A program made the translations under genes and the position numbers. Positions 48,206 to 56,872 of a DNA stretch of 64,000 nucleotides are shown in pieces. Location of the stretch: contig JAFWKF010000004.1 of the NCBI GenBank assembly GCA_017533605.1, positions 62,001 through 126,000 on the forward strand. Direction: 5' to 3'. Below the pieces are notes generated by a model that saw only the letters and a program-made list of their open reading frames with translations, had not been told where the DNA came from and ran no database searches. Within the stretch, counting starts at the first letter, position 1; the number at the start of each line of letters is the position of its first letter. Source of the DNA: Candidatus Saccharimonadota bacterium. Its GTDB lineage: Bacteria; Patescibacteriota; Saccharimonadia; Saccharimonadales; Saccharimonadaceae.

Positions 48206-49153
48206 GTGGCCACGTTTTATTTAAAGACAACAAAAAAATCAGTAAAAAGTGGTTTCACTTTAGTTGAACTCTCTCTTTCCATCGCTTTTATTGCCGTTTT
48301 GTCTATCGCCGTAGTTTTGATAATTACTAACACAGTTTCTTCTTACCACCGTGGTCTTACCCTAAGTCAACTAAATACCACTGGGATGGATCTAGTTAAC
48401 GATATGCGCTCTTCGATCCAAAATTCAGTTATTCATTCCGTGCTTTCATCATGCTCTAGTACCTATAACAATCCAGATACAGAAAAAGCCTGTACTGACG
48501 ACAAAGCTCGCAAATTTGTATCAGTTGACTATGAATCCAATGTTCAAATTGGTGACAGAATTGGGAGCTCTGTCAAAGTACCAGTTTTTGGCGCATTTTG
48601 TACAGGTAATTATACCTACATTTGGAACTCTGGATACTTCTTTTCAGATGACTACAAGGTTGATGGAACTCTTCCGGCTGAGTTAAAATATAATTTGTCT
48701 GGAACCACTAGCAATTCTGAGCCAACTACAAAGTCAATGACAGGATTTAAGCTACTTAAAGTTAAAGATGAATCCAGATCGATTTGTATTTCTGCGGTTT
48801 ACGGCGATCCTAACTCTGGAGGCAAATACAACAACAATCCAATTAATCAAAATTCAAACGTTTTTGATATTACCTCTTACGGAGCCATTGTTGAAGAACC
48901 AATGGAAATAATAGATAACGATAGCAATATGGCAGTTTATAACATTAGTTCTGCCTTGCCAGCCGAAAGCACTTCTGGTAATAATGCTTTTTATTCGGTA
49001 TCATTTATACTAGGTACAGTACACGGAGGTATTAACGTTAAAACTATTGGCAATTACTGTGCGACACCAGAAGGATACGACGCCTCAGTTGCAAACTTTG
49101 ATTACTGTGCGATCAATAAATTTAATTTCGCCACTCGGGCGGTTGGAGGATAA
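48206..49153 (+). CDS. Type IV pilin-like protein 2 (prepilin)
   Basis: 315 aa. It starts with GTG 3 bp after the preceding stop. Prepilin signature KSGFTLVELSLSIAFIAVLS, then a long variable globular domain with several cysteine pairs (SVLSSCSSTYNNPDTEKAC, FDYCAINKF). Longer than the major pilins of other bacteria and of minor pilin type (PilV/PilW-like). The next gene has GGAGGA at the end of this one, so they are coupled. Confidence 0.82.
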   Translation: MATFYLKTTKKSVKSGFTLVELSLSIAFIAVLSIAVVLIITNTVSSYHRGLTLSQLNTTGMDLVNDMRSSIQNSVIHSVLSSCSSTYNNPDTEKACTDDKARKFVSVDYESNVQIGDRIGSSVKVPVFGAFCTGNYTYIWNSGYFFSDDYKVDGTLPAELKYNLSGTTSNSEPTTKSMTGFKLLKVKDESRSICISAVYGDPNSGGKYNNNPINQNSNVFDITSYGAIVEEPMEIIDNDSNMAVYNISSALPAESTSGNNAFYSVSFILGTVHGGINVKTIGNYCATPEGYDASVANFDYCAINKFNFATRAVGG

Positions 49154-49154
49154 A

Positions 49155-50492
49155 ATGACCAAAAGTTTAAAGTTTAAGCAAGGCGCGGCATCATTCTATA
49201 TTGTGGCATTTTCCACTCTAATTTTGTTAATAATTGCTGCTAGTTTTGCTACTGTCATTATTTCTGAAATTACACGTACTTCAAACGCCGATTTATCCCA
49301 ATCAGCCTACGACTCAGCCATGGCTGGCATAGAAGATGCTAAACTAGCTATCTATAATTATGAAGCTTGTATTGCAAAAGGTGCCACCGCCGAAGAGCCA
49401 AAAGACGATCAATTAAGTTGCGAAAACATTGTTTGGTATATGGAAAATGGCGATTGTGATATGGTAGCTCATATTTTAGGCCGTATTGGTTTTGGTGAGA
49501 GCGAGGAAGTGATTATAGAGGAGTCTTCGTCTGGCTCTAACAATATGCAACAGGCTTATACTTGCAACAAAATTAATCTTACTCTTGCTGATTACCGCTC
49601 CACCTTGTCTTCAAGCAAGCCGATTGAAGTTTTCAAGGCAAAGTTTAACGATGGTACATCGGCGAATGAAGTAAAGTATATAAGAATAAACTGGTATGGC
49701 AATGAAAAAAGCACAGATTATGCTTTCACAAACTTTAGTGGTAATGAAGTTGTTTTTCCACTCACTAAAGACTTAAGACCTGCTACTCCGCCTACTATTT
49801 CCATTGCCATGATTCAAACAGCAGCCACTTTCAGTCTTGACAGCTTTAACACTACAATTGGCGAAGAGACCAATCGTGGCATGCTTTATTTAGTTCCTAC
49901 TGATGATGAAACCGCAGCTTCAAACCCCGTCGAAGACAACCATAAGGCTGGTTATAACGGTACCGAAAACCACATCGAAATAGAAGGGTTCTTATCTTCA
50001 AATGATAAATTGGGTGGTGCCAACAAAAACCTACCTTATGCTGTTTATTGCCCTGAAAATTCCGGCAATAACTTTGCCTGTTCAGCTTTAATTGATCTTC
50101 CGGCCCCTATTGGTGGTACCAGAAGCGACGATACCTTCGTCTTTATTGTGGCTTTACCTTACGGCAAACCCGATACAGATTTTTCCATAGATTTCTTCTG
50201 TGATGGCCCTTGTGGGGAAGTTGAACAACCAACTCAGGACCAAAGTGGGGATGATACATCCAAGGATACCATTGAGGAAAACCGAGCAATCTTAAAAGGT
50301 GTTCAAATCGGAGTAGATTCTACTGGTCGTGCTAATAATTTATATCGTCGAGTTCAAGCCAGATTAGAAAGTGGCGCCAACGACTACCCTTTGTCTATTA
50401 TGGGCCCGCTTGAACTCTTAGGCAAAGGCGACGTTCTTAAAAAAGATTACTCAGTTACTACAGAACATAACTTTACAGAATACAACTTCTAG
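49155..50492 (+). CDS. PilX-like pilus assembly protein
   Basis: 445 aa. The N-terminal TM KQGAASFYIVAFSTLILLII is followed by SQSAYDSAMAGIEDAKLAIY, the AxAGIE-type segment of PilX-N proteins, and a large exported region with Cys pairs (CENIVWYMENGDC; CDGPCGE). No GFTLxE cleavage motif, as for PilX-like minor components. GGAGGA precedes the ATG at 49155. A weak GAGCC/GGCTC hairpin lies after the stop. Confidence 0.75.
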   Translation: MTKSLKFKQGAASFYIVAFSTLILLIIAASFATVIISEITRTSNADLSQSAYDSAMAGIEDAKLAIYNYEACIAKGATAEEPKDDQLSCENIVWYMENGDCDMVAHILGRIGFGESEEVIIEESSSGSNNMQQAYTCNKINLTLADYRSTLSSSKPIEVFKAKFNDGTSANEVKYIRINWYGNEKSTDYAFTNFSGNEVVFPLTKDLRPATPPTISIAMIQTAATFSLDSFNTTIGEETNRGMLYLVPTDDETAASNPVEDNHKAGYNGTENHIEIEGFLSSNDKLGGANKNLPYAVYCPENSGNNFACSALIDLPAPIGGTRSDDTFVFIVALPYGKPDTDFSIDFFCDGPCGEVEQPTQDQSGDDTSKDTIEENRAILKGVQIGVDSTGRANNLYRRVQARLESGANDYPLSIMGPLELLGKGDVLKKDYSVTTEHNFTEYNF

Positions 50493-50529
50493 ACTACAAA
50501 AAAGAGCCCTCTCGGCTCGCACTAAAACT

Positions 50530-50606
50530 TGGTTGCGGGGGTTGGATTTGAACCAACGACCTTTTGGTTATGAGCCAAACGAGCTACCGGACTGCTCTAC
50601 CCCGCG
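50530..50606 (-). tRNA. Initiator tRNA-Met (anticodon CAT)
   Basis: Minus strand: CGCGGGG / CCCCGCA with the C1-A72 mismatch that marks the initiator, loop CTCATAA (CAT), T-loop TTCAAAT, encoded CCA. The anticodon stem is TTTGG/CCAAA, i.e. two and not the usual three consecutive G-C pairs next to the loop. Its own promoter is at 50618-50645. Confidence 0.95.
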
Positions 50607-50617
50607 GTATGCCGTAT

Positions 50618-50645
50618 ATTATACTAAATTTTCGTAAAAAGTCAA
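50618..50645 (-). promoter_or_regulatory. Promoter of the initiator tRNA
   Basis: Minus strand: TTGACT (50640-50645), 16 bp, TATAAT (50618-50623). The -35 overlaps the last codons of the upstream flavoprotein gene. Confidence 0.8.
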
Positions 50646-52012
50646 CGCTTTTTGTTTAGCAGCGCCTTAGCCGCCAATTTAATTGCGTAGCTATAGCTAT
50701 TTGTAATATGCGGTGTGCTAGCAATTTCTACCGCCGTGAGATTATGACGAATCGTTAGAGCCAGCTCTTCAATCATTAATTCCGCATCTGGTGCCACAAT
50801 TGTAGCCCCAATAATATGGTCATTTTTATCAGCTAGCAGTTTAATAAATCCATCTTCAAAATTATAAATTTTACTTGCAGTAGTTTCACTAAGACGAGTT
50901 ATCACTTTTTTATACTTGCGGTCTCGTTTTAGTAAATCATCTTCATTCAAACCTACAGTGGCAACCTCCGGGAAAGTTTTAGTGAGTCTAGCAAAACCAT
51001 TATAATTAACCACAGTTTTGGTTCCACCTACCAAATTACTCGCCACTGCGATGCCTTCTTGAGTAGCGCGGTCAGTAGAAGATTCGCCGCCAATGCAGTC
51101 ACCCACAGCATAAATATTCTTTGTCGAAGTAGCAAAATATTTATCAACCACAATACCAGAATTCTTATATTTTACGCCCGCATCTTCCAAGCAATAATCT
51201 ACTACTGGTTGACTGCCAGTAGCTAGTACAATTGCTTCAACTCTCACCATTTTTTCAATGTTATCTTGACGGAAAATCACTCGTTTGCTGTATTCATCTT
51301 GCTCGAGCGCTACAACTTTAGCATTTAAAAGCACATTAATTCCAAGATTCTGCGTGAAATAGTTGGTCATTATTTCGCCAACTTCGCTATCTTCACGCGG
51401 AAGTAATCTTTCAGCAGATTCAAGTAAAATGGTTTTTGCTCCGAGCTCACTATAGTATTCGGCAATTTCACAACCAGTCGAACCGCCACCCACTACCGCT
51501 ACAACTTTAGGTAGCCGGCGGACTTTGATCGCGGTTTCTGGCGAATAATACTTAATTGTGTTTGTACCGGCGATTTCAATTACTTTAAGTTGTGAGCCAG
51601 TAGCCAAAATAAAATAAGCAGCCGTGTATTTTTTGTCATCTACAGCCACTGTGTGGTTATCTAGAAAACTTGCGTAACCCTTGATACAAGTAATACCAGC
51701 GTCTTCAAAAACTTTTTTGTTATTACCGCCAACCTCGATTACGGTATTAAGTTCACGTGCGTTAATTGTGGGTAAATTATAGTTTAAATCCTGATTTTTA
51801 AGCTCTGGAAAAGTCTGAATTCTGGTATAAGTATGCGCAAAATCAAGTGCAGCCGCAAAGGGAACATCAAGCGTGTTTAAATTTGAGCCACCGAAGAATC
51901 GCCCTTCGATTAAAGCCACTCGCCTTCTGCCGCCCACTAAATTTAGTGCAGCCGCAGAACCAGCTGGTCCACTGCCAATCACTATATAATCAAAATCGTA
52001 TTTTTTCCCCAT
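50642..52012 (-). CDS. Lpd/MerA-type flavoprotein oxidoreductase lacking the redox disulfide
   Basis: 456 aa, class I pyridine nucleotide-disulfide reductase fold: FAD site DYIVIGSGPAGSAAALNL, NAD site VVAVVGGGSTGCEIAEYYSEL, FAD motif STKNIYAVGDCIGG and a C-terminal dimer domain. The active-site CxxxxC is absent: GGSNLNTLDVP stands where GGTCLNVGCIP is expected, and the C-terminal HxxxxE (STPHITNSY) is altered. It may be an NAD(P)H oxidase or quinone reductase-like enzyme. Minus-strand operon with the two genes upstream. Confidence 0.85.
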   Translation of the reverse strand: MGKKYDFDYIVIGSGPAGSAAALNLVGGRRRVALIEGRFFGGSNLNTLDVPFAAALDFAHTYTRIQTFPELKNQDLNYNLPTINARELNTVIEVGGNNKKVFEDAGITCIKGYASFLDNHTVAVDDKKYTAAYFILATGSQLKVIEIAGTNTIKYYSPETAIKVRRLPKVVAVVGGGSTGCEIAEYYSELGAKTILLESAERLLPREDSEVGEIMTNYFTQNLGINVLLNAKVVALEQDEYSKRVIFRQDNIEKMVRVEAIVLATGSQPVVDYCLEDAGVKYKNSGIVVDKYFATSTKNIYAVGDCIGGESSTDRATQEGIAVASNLVGGTKTVVNYNGFARLTKTFPEVATVGLNEDDLLKRDRKYKKVITRLSETTASKIYNFEDGFIKLLADKNDHIIGATIVAPDAELMIEELALTIRHNLTAVEIASTPHITNSYSYAIKLAAKALLNKKR

Positions 52013-52014
52013 CT

Positions 52015-52257
52015 CTATATTATTTTATCACGATTTTTGAAAACATAAGCCAAATCGGCGTTATATTTTTTTAGCTCTCGCGAAACAGTCCTTTCTAAAT
52101 CATTTTCGGTAATGATTTTTTTAGTTTTTAAAGCTTTTTTCGCATCTTTAATAGATTTATCAATAAAGATCTCCGCTGCGCCTACAGGAATTCCCACCGC
52201 CTTTGCATCAATTAGTAATGTTTTTTTAAACTTTTTCTCATCCAAGACATCATCCAT
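52015..52257 (-). CDS. Small helical protein of unknown function
   Basis: 80 aa, basic, helical: KKFKKTLLIDAKAVGIPVGA, then FIDKSIKDAKKAL and DLERTVSRELKKYNADLAYV. The pattern loosely resembles an ATP-cone-like helical domain but no nucleotide motif is visible. Its ATG overlaps the stop of the upstream membrane protein (TAATG) and it ends 2 bp before the flavoprotein start, so all three form one operon. Confidence 0.6.
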   Translation of the reverse strand: MDDVLDEKKFKKTLLIDAKAVGIPVGAAEIFIDKSIKDAKKALKTKKIITENDLERTVSRELKKYNADLAYVFKNRDKII

Positions 52258-52955
52258 TACGCCGTCTCCATTATTATTAAAATGGCAAGTATTATATATA
52301 ATATGCCTACCACAAACTTTAAGAACGTTTTATTCTTAACGCGGTATTTCTGAACATCTGCCAAGTTGCGTCCAGAATCTAACACTACCCGAATAACCGC
52401 CAGCGGTAAAAGAACTATTAGTACTGCCAGTATTATTAATCCAGCTCGTGCAAATGGGTTTTCACCTACCAACATGATTTTAAGTATTAAAACCACATAA
52501 ACTGGTAGAGTGAAAACTGTTTCTGGTATCACTGATACTAAACCCAAGACAAATGCGTCTGAACGTTTCTTTACCGTGGTAATTTTGTGTTGAAAATTTT
52601 TAGCGCATTTTCGTGAAATAAAAAGTCTCGTTCCATCGCTTTTCCCAAAATAAAAAACAAAATACAAGATTGCTAGTGCTATCAAAATTCCGCTCCAAAC
52701 CCATGCCCAAATATTATTATTTATACTAAGGTGTGAAAACAAGGCATTTAACACAAAATAAATAACAGCTATCATTAATACCGTCATCGATTCGACTCCG
52801 AGTGTAAAGAATAGCACTAAATCCGAAGCTTTGTTTTTAGAATATTTACCAGAAGTGTAATGCGAAAATAACAAAAAAATGCTTGGTATTAATTGCATCA
52901 ACGCCACGATAAGCACAGCACAAACAACGATTCCCAAAGAGGTCAAAATGCTCAT
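52257..52955 (-). CDS. Multi-pass membrane protein
   Basis: 232 aa with about six TM segments (e.g. LGIVVCAVLIVALMQLIPSI, VESMTVLMIAVIYFVLNAL, VVGILYIILAILIIMETA) and a basic loop ISRKCAKNFQHKITTVKKRS. No recognised family. First gene of the operon leading to the flavoprotein; TATAAT on the minus strand ends 6 nt before the ATG (TGATATAAT). Perhaps a membrane partner of the oxidoreductase. Confidence 0.65.
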   Translation of the reverse strand: MSILTSLGIVVCAVLIVALMQLIPSIFLLFSHYTSGKYSKNKASDLVLFFTLGVESMTVLMIAVIYFVLNALFSHLSINNNIWAWVWSGILIALAILYFVFYFGKSDGTRLFISRKCAKNFQHKITTVKKRSDAFVLGLVSVIPETVFTLPVYVVLILKIMLVGENPFARAGLIILAVLIVLLPLAVIRVVLDSGRNLADVQKYRVKNKTFLKFVVGILYIILAILIIMETA

Positions 52956-53014
52956 GCTAAAATTATATCATAAAAAAGGTTGCATTCCTAGATTATTCGT
53001 GGTAGCTTCGCGCC

Positions 53015-54388
53015 ATGAAAAGTTTAATAAAACTAATTGGCATGTTTTTACTAGCCGCAATCGCAACTTTTTTGGCACTCCAAAGTGCCTTTGCGACTAC
53101 TATTCATGAAAATCTACCAGATTTATATATTAAAGCTGTTAATCCAGGTTACACCGTGGATGGCAAAAGTAATGTCGGAGAAATGATTGAAATCGCCCGC
53201 AAAGATTCCGACAGTTCAAATATTTCGCTCGCTGGGGCCACTGTCGGCTATACTAATTCAAGCGGGAACTACACCGTGCTTTACGAGTTTCCCGAGAACA
53301 GTTGGATGTCTGGCGAGACTCTCCTCCTTCGCCTGGCTAGCTCACCAGACAGTGAGCTAGCCAACGTGCTTTATACTAAAACTATTGCTTTTAAGGCCGC
53401 ACTCGATTTAAAACGCGGCGAAGAAGTTTTAGACTCTGTTTGCTGGACGAGTAAGGACGGTTGCTATAAAGAATTTAAATCCGCGAGCCCCACCACTTTA
53501 GTACGTAATCCTGAAACTAACGAATTTGAACATTTAACAGAATATGAACCAGTTTTTAATGAAAAAAACTATTTTATCGAAACCACCGATGAAGGCTACG
53601 GTGCAGTCAGTCAATGCAAAGGTTTAGTTTTTTCAGAAATCCTAAGTTATTATGATACTCTAAAATCCGAACAATTTATTGAATTTCACAACACAAATTC
53701 CGAACAAATATTAATGGATGGCTGCATGATAAAGTATAAAAATAAATCTTATTCATTAACCGGCATTATTAAACCAGACGCATATTATGTTTATTATCCT
53801 ACCGATTTTAGTTTAACCAAAAATCCTACCAACTCTAACACATTAGAATTAATCGACGCCGATGGTTCTATCATTGATAAATTAGTTTATCCAAACGGTC
53901 AAAGAAAAGCCACGTCTTATTGTTTTATTGGTTATGATGCTAGTGGCGAAGAAATCTGGAAAACTACCTACGCCCCCACTCCAGGCGAACCTAACAATTA
54001 TCAAGAATTCAAAACTTGTGAAGCTGGCAAAGTCATTAATAAAGAAACAGGGAATTGTGTAAAAGTGACAAGTGTCTCAGAAAAAATTTGTGGCGCTGGC
54101 CAGTATTTAAACATTTTGACCGGCAGATGCAAAAAATACGACACCGCCACTACCAAAACCTGCAAAGAGGGATATTACCTAAACCCCGACACCAATCGTT
54201 GTCGCAAAATCAAACAGAACACTGGTGCCGATTACAGTCTTACGCCAGAAACCTACGAAGAAAAATCTTCATTTGTCGCGCTTTACGCTATACTCGGCGT
54301 GCTTGCAGTCGGTTTAATTTATATTATTTATGAATTCAGGCACCAGATTTTAAAGCTTTTTCGTAAAGTTTTTCGACGAGCTCATTAA
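53015..54388 (+). CDS. Secreted, C-terminally anchored protein with lamin-tail-like domains and Cys repeats
   Basis: 457 aa. Signal peptide (about 1-28, LIGMFLLAAIATFLALQSAFA), an LTD-like beta domain (NVGEMIEIARKDSD, about 40-120), a second one (GLVFSEILSYYDTLKSEQFI, about 205-310), three Cys-containing repeats (CEAGKVINKETGNCVK, CGAGQYLNILTGRCKK, CKEGYYLNPDTNRCRK) and a C-terminal TM with a basic tail. Probably displayed on the cell surface. No clear promoter found. Its 3' end overlaps the convergent kinase gene by 53 bp. Confidence 0.75.
   Translation: MKSLIKLIGMFLLAAIATFLALQSAFATTIHENLPDLYIKAVNPGYTVDGKSNVGEMIEIARKDSDSSNISLAGATVGYTNSSGNYTVLYEFPENSWMSGETLLLRLASSPDSELANVLYTKTIAFKAALDLKRGEEVLDSVCWTSKDGCYKEFKSASPTTLVRNPETNEFEHLTEYEPVFNEKNYFIETTDEGYGAVSQCKGLVFSEILSYYDTLKSEQFIEFHNTNSEQILMDGCMIKYKNKSYSLTGIIKPDAYYVYYPTDFSLTKNPTNSNTLELIDADGSIIDKLVYPNGQRKATSYCFIGYDASGEEIWKTTYAPTPGEPNNYQEFKTCEAGKVINKETGNCVKVTSVSEKICGAGQYLNILTGRCKKYDTATTKTCKEGYYLNPDTNRCRKIKQNTGADYSLTPETYEEKSSFVALYAILGVLAVGLIYIIYEFRHQILKLFRKVFRRAH
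53335..53362. repeat. Perfect 11-bp inverted repeat inside a coding region
   Basis: GGCTAGCTCAC-CAGACA-GTGAGCTAGCC inside the first LTD-like domain, coding for RLASSPDSELAN. A strong hairpin in the mRNA, and a further case of a palindrome within a reading frame. Confidence 0.8.
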
Positions 54389-54959
54389 ACACTTCTTCGC
54401 GCGACTGTTCACCATCAATTATAGTTAACAAACCTAACACTTTATAATACTGTAAAACTGGCAAAGTTTTTTCGCGGTATTCTCTTAGCCTAGTTTCAAA
54501 AGTTTCAATATCTTTATCGTCATCACGGTCGCCGCGATCATTTAAAACTTTGGCCTCATCAAAACGTCTTTTGGCTTCTTCTTCAGAAATATTAAGCGCT
54601 ATCACAGCCTTAATGTCATGCCCGGCACCCGCTGCTACGCTCATTACTTGTTTTTCTTCACCATGCCAACGTCCAATCGACGATAAGACTAGAGGATATT
54701 CAAACAAATCCGCTCGTTCAAAATACGGCAACACCCACTCATAAAACACATTTGTCGGAATTAGCTCGCCAGTTTCAGAGTAATTCTCACCTTTTTCTTT
54801 CTCCATCACTCGGATAATCATACCGGATGATAAAAACTTCCCGCCAATTGCTTCTGCTAGTTTTACCCCTTGCGTGTCCTTGCCAGACATTGGCAACCCA
54901 AAAATATTAACTGACCCCGTTCCGAGCCATTCCTTAATTTTATCAATCTTTTCTTCCAT
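54336..54959 (-). CDS. Adenylate kinase-like nucleotide kinase
   Basis: 207 aa. P-loop INIFGLPMSGKDTQGVKLAE-like region (GLPMSGKDTQ), LVLSSIGRWHGEEKQVM as NMP-binding region, and RFDEAKVLNDRGDRDDDKD as lid. It differs from adk at 14836, where P-loop and lid are canonical, and may phosphorylate another nucleoside monophosphate. TATAAT on the minus strand ends 6 nt before the ATG (TGTTATAAT). Its last 53 bp overlap the surface-protein gene. Confidence 0.72.
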   Translation of the reverse strand: MEEKIDKIKEWLGTGSVNIFGLPMSGKDTQGVKLAEAIGGKFLSSGMIIRVMEKEKGENYSETGELIPTNVFYEWVLPYFERADLFEYPLVLSSIGRWHGEEKQVMSVAAGAGHDIKAVIALNISEEEAKRRFDEAKVLNDRGDRDDDKDIETFETRLREYREKTLPVLQYYKVLGLLTIIDGEQSREEVFNELVEKLYEKALKSGA

Positions 54960-54977
54960 AACTAAATTATAACACAG

Positions 54978-55004
54978 TTGGCACTCTTTACATTTTAGTG
55001 CTAA
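54978..55004. promoter_or_regulatory. CIRCE operator upstream of hrcA-grpE
   Basis: TTGGCACTC, a 9-nt spacer and TAGTGCTAA, matching the CIRCE consensus TTAGCACTC-N9-GAGTGCTAA in 16 of 18 arm positions. It ends 6 bp before the -10 (TATAAT, 55010-55015) of hrcA, so bound HrcA would block transcription: autoregulated heat-shock operon. Confidence 0.93.
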
Positions 55005-55021
55005 TTTTGTATAATTTAAGT

Positions 55022-55723
55022 ATGGAAATCACGGAGAGACAAAAAGCCATTCTATGCCAAATAATAGAGGAATATGCCGAAACCGCTTCGCCGGTCGGCA
55101 GCGTTACTTTGGCTAAACTTTTTAATGTTTCACCGGCCACCATTCGTGCTGAGATGGCTAGGCTAGAAGCCTTGGGCCTAATTGCTCAGCCTCATACTTC
55201 TGCTGGCCGTGTTCCTACTGACGCGGGCTACCGTTTTTATGTTAATCACCTAGAAAATGCAGAGCCCGAGCCAACTGGTCGTGGTATTCATGCCTTAGAG
55301 GTTAGAGTCAGTTCTCAATCTCGCACCGATGCTGCTATCAAAGGCGCCGTAGACGCTCTTGTAGATTTAACTGGTAATCTTGGCCTTGCTACCATTGATG
55401 GCCAGTTGTATCTTTCGGGCATTTCCAAACTATTCACCCAACCAGAATTTGTTGATGCTCGCCGCGTGCAAGCCGTAGCCAAATTACTAGACAATTTGGA
55501 GCCATGGCTTAGAGAAACCGCTCCAGGCGAAGCTCTTAATATTTTCATCGGTCACGAGAATCCTATCGGCAAGAATTCCGAAGCCTCTCTCATTATTTCA
55601 AAATTCCGCTCACCGTTTTCTGATCGTAGCTACATCGGCGTGCTTGGCCCCACCCGTCAGAACTATTCAAGGGTAATGGCCCTAGTTCGCCACGCCGGCA
55701 ACATGTTAGAAGATATTTTATAA
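55022..55723 (+). CDS. hrcA: Heat-inducible repressor HrcA, shortened
   Basis: 233 aa against about 340. The winged-helix N-terminus ([55 protein letters not shown]) and the C-terminal region ([19 protein letters not shown]) are kept; the middle dimerisation/insertion domain is trimmed. It binds CIRCE. The ATG at 55022 is 6 nt after TATAAT; an in-frame codon at 54998 lies within the CIRCE arm and is rejected. grpE follows by 9 bp. Confidence 0.95.
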   Translation: MEITERQKAILCQIIEEYAETASPVGSVTLAKLFNVSPATIRAEMARLEALGLIAQPHTSAGRVPTDAGYRFYVNHLENAEPEPTGRGIHALEVRVSSQSRTDAAIKGAVDALVDLTGNLGLATIDGQLYLSGISKLFTQPEFVDARRVQAVAKLLDNLEPWLRETAPGEALNIFIGHENPIGKNSEASLIISKFRSPFSDRSYIGVLGPTRQNYSRVMALVRHAGNMLEDIL

Positions 55724-55732
55724 AGGAGGCAA

Positions 55733-56152
55733 ATGAAAAAATCAGATCCAAATTTAGCTAAAATTACTGAGCTCACCAATGATTTACAACGCACACGTGC
55801 CGATTTTGAAAATTTTCGTAAGCAAGTAGAGATCCAAAAAGAAAACGAAAAATCTTCCACTCGCCTTGCTACAGTTTATAAAGTTTTACCGCTTCTAGAC
55901 GACATAGATCGCGCTATTTCTTCTTATTCTGAATTAGAGCCTTTACAAAAATCTCTCGCCAAAACTCTCGAGAGTTTGAATCTAGCCAAAATTAATTCTA
56001 GTGAAGGTACCGAATTTAACCCAGATTTATTCGAAGCCGTTTTAGTAGAAGGCGATGGCGAAAAAGAGGTGATTGCCGAAACTCTTCGCCCCGGTTATTA
56101 CTACGAAAGCGAAGTCTTGCGTCCAGCTATGGTCAAAGTTAAAAAAATATGA
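55733..56152 (+). CDS. grpE: Nucleotide exchange factor GrpE (short)
   Basis: 139 aa. A coiled-coil helix (LTNDLQRTRADFENFRKQVE) and the C-terminal beta domain (NPDLFEAVLVEGDGEKEVIA, then RPGYYYESEVLRPAMVKV). It exchanges ADP for ATP on DnaK. It lacks the disordered acidic N-terminus of many GrpE proteins. AAAGGAGG ribosome site. dnaK and dnaJ are not in this operon or window. Confidence 0.94.
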   Translation: MKKSDPNLAKITELTNDLQRTRADFENFRKQVEIQKENEKSSTRLATVYKVLPLLDDIDRAISSYSELEPLQKSLAKTLESLNLAKINSSEGTEFNPDLFEAVLVEGDGEKEVIAETLRPGYYYESEVLRPAMVKVKKI

Positions 56153-56182
56153 TATAATTAAAAGAATTAGAAAGGATTATTT

Positions 56183-56872
56183 ATGGCTGAATATAAACTA
56201 GCGCTTAAAAAGCGTGAACTCGTAGGCAAAAAAACTAAACTGTTAAGACAAGAAGGGTTAATCCCATCCGTAGTTTATGGTGGTAAAGAACCTGTTTTAT
56301 TAAGCTCGGAATATGTTCCTACCGAAAAGGTACTCGAAAAAGCCGGTTACCACTCTCCAATCGATCTTGATATGGATGGCAAAAAACAACTTGCCATTGT
56401 CAAAGATGTTCATATCGACCCAGTTTCTCGCAAAATCGTCAATATTGAATTTCAAGCTATTTCTGCGAAAGAAGTTGTTGAAGCTACTACGCCAATTGTT
56501 ATCATTAACTTTGAAGAATCCGAAGCTTCCAAGATTTATCATTTTGCAATGACTCATTCAATTGAAGAAATCGATATTAAAGCCAAGCCTTCAGATTTAC
56601 CTAGCGAACTCACTATCGATGCCTCCGGTCTCAAAGAAGTTACTGATAAAATCACCATTGCTGATCTTAAACTTCCAGAAGGTGTCACTTTAGCAGACAA
56701 GGAACTCGGTCCAGAGCAGGTAATTGCTTCGCTCTACGACCCAGCTGCTGAGGCCGAAAAACGTGAAGCCGAAGAAAAAGCCGCTGCCGAAGCCGAACCG
56801 GTTGAAGCCGCTGATGTCCCAGCTGACCACGGTCAAAAACCAGAAGAAGCTGCAGCTGAATCAGCCGAATAA
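56183..56872 (+). CDS. rplY: Ribosomal protein bL25 (long CTC/TL5 form)
   Basis: 229 aa. The N-terminal 5S rRNA-binding domain (LALKKRELVGKKTKLLRQEG, VVYGGKEPVLLS) plus the C-terminal TL5 beta domain, ending in an Ala/Glu-rich tail (EKAAAEAEPVEAADVPADHG). TATAAT upstream of the ATG leaves about 28 nt with AAAGGAT as ribosome site. It is convergent with the PfkB-aldolase gene, with no gap. Confidence 0.92.
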   Translation: MAEYKLALKKRELVGKKTKLLRQEGLIPSVVYGGKEPVLLSSEYVPTEKVLEKAGYHSPIDLDMDGKKQLAIVKDVHIDPVSRKIVNIEFQAISAKEVVEATTPIVIINFEESEASKIYHFAMTHSIEEIDIKAKPSDLPSELTIDASGLKEVTDKITIADLKLPEGVTLADKELGPEQVIASLYDPAAEAEKREAEEKAAAEAEPVEAADVPADHGQKPEEAAAESAE

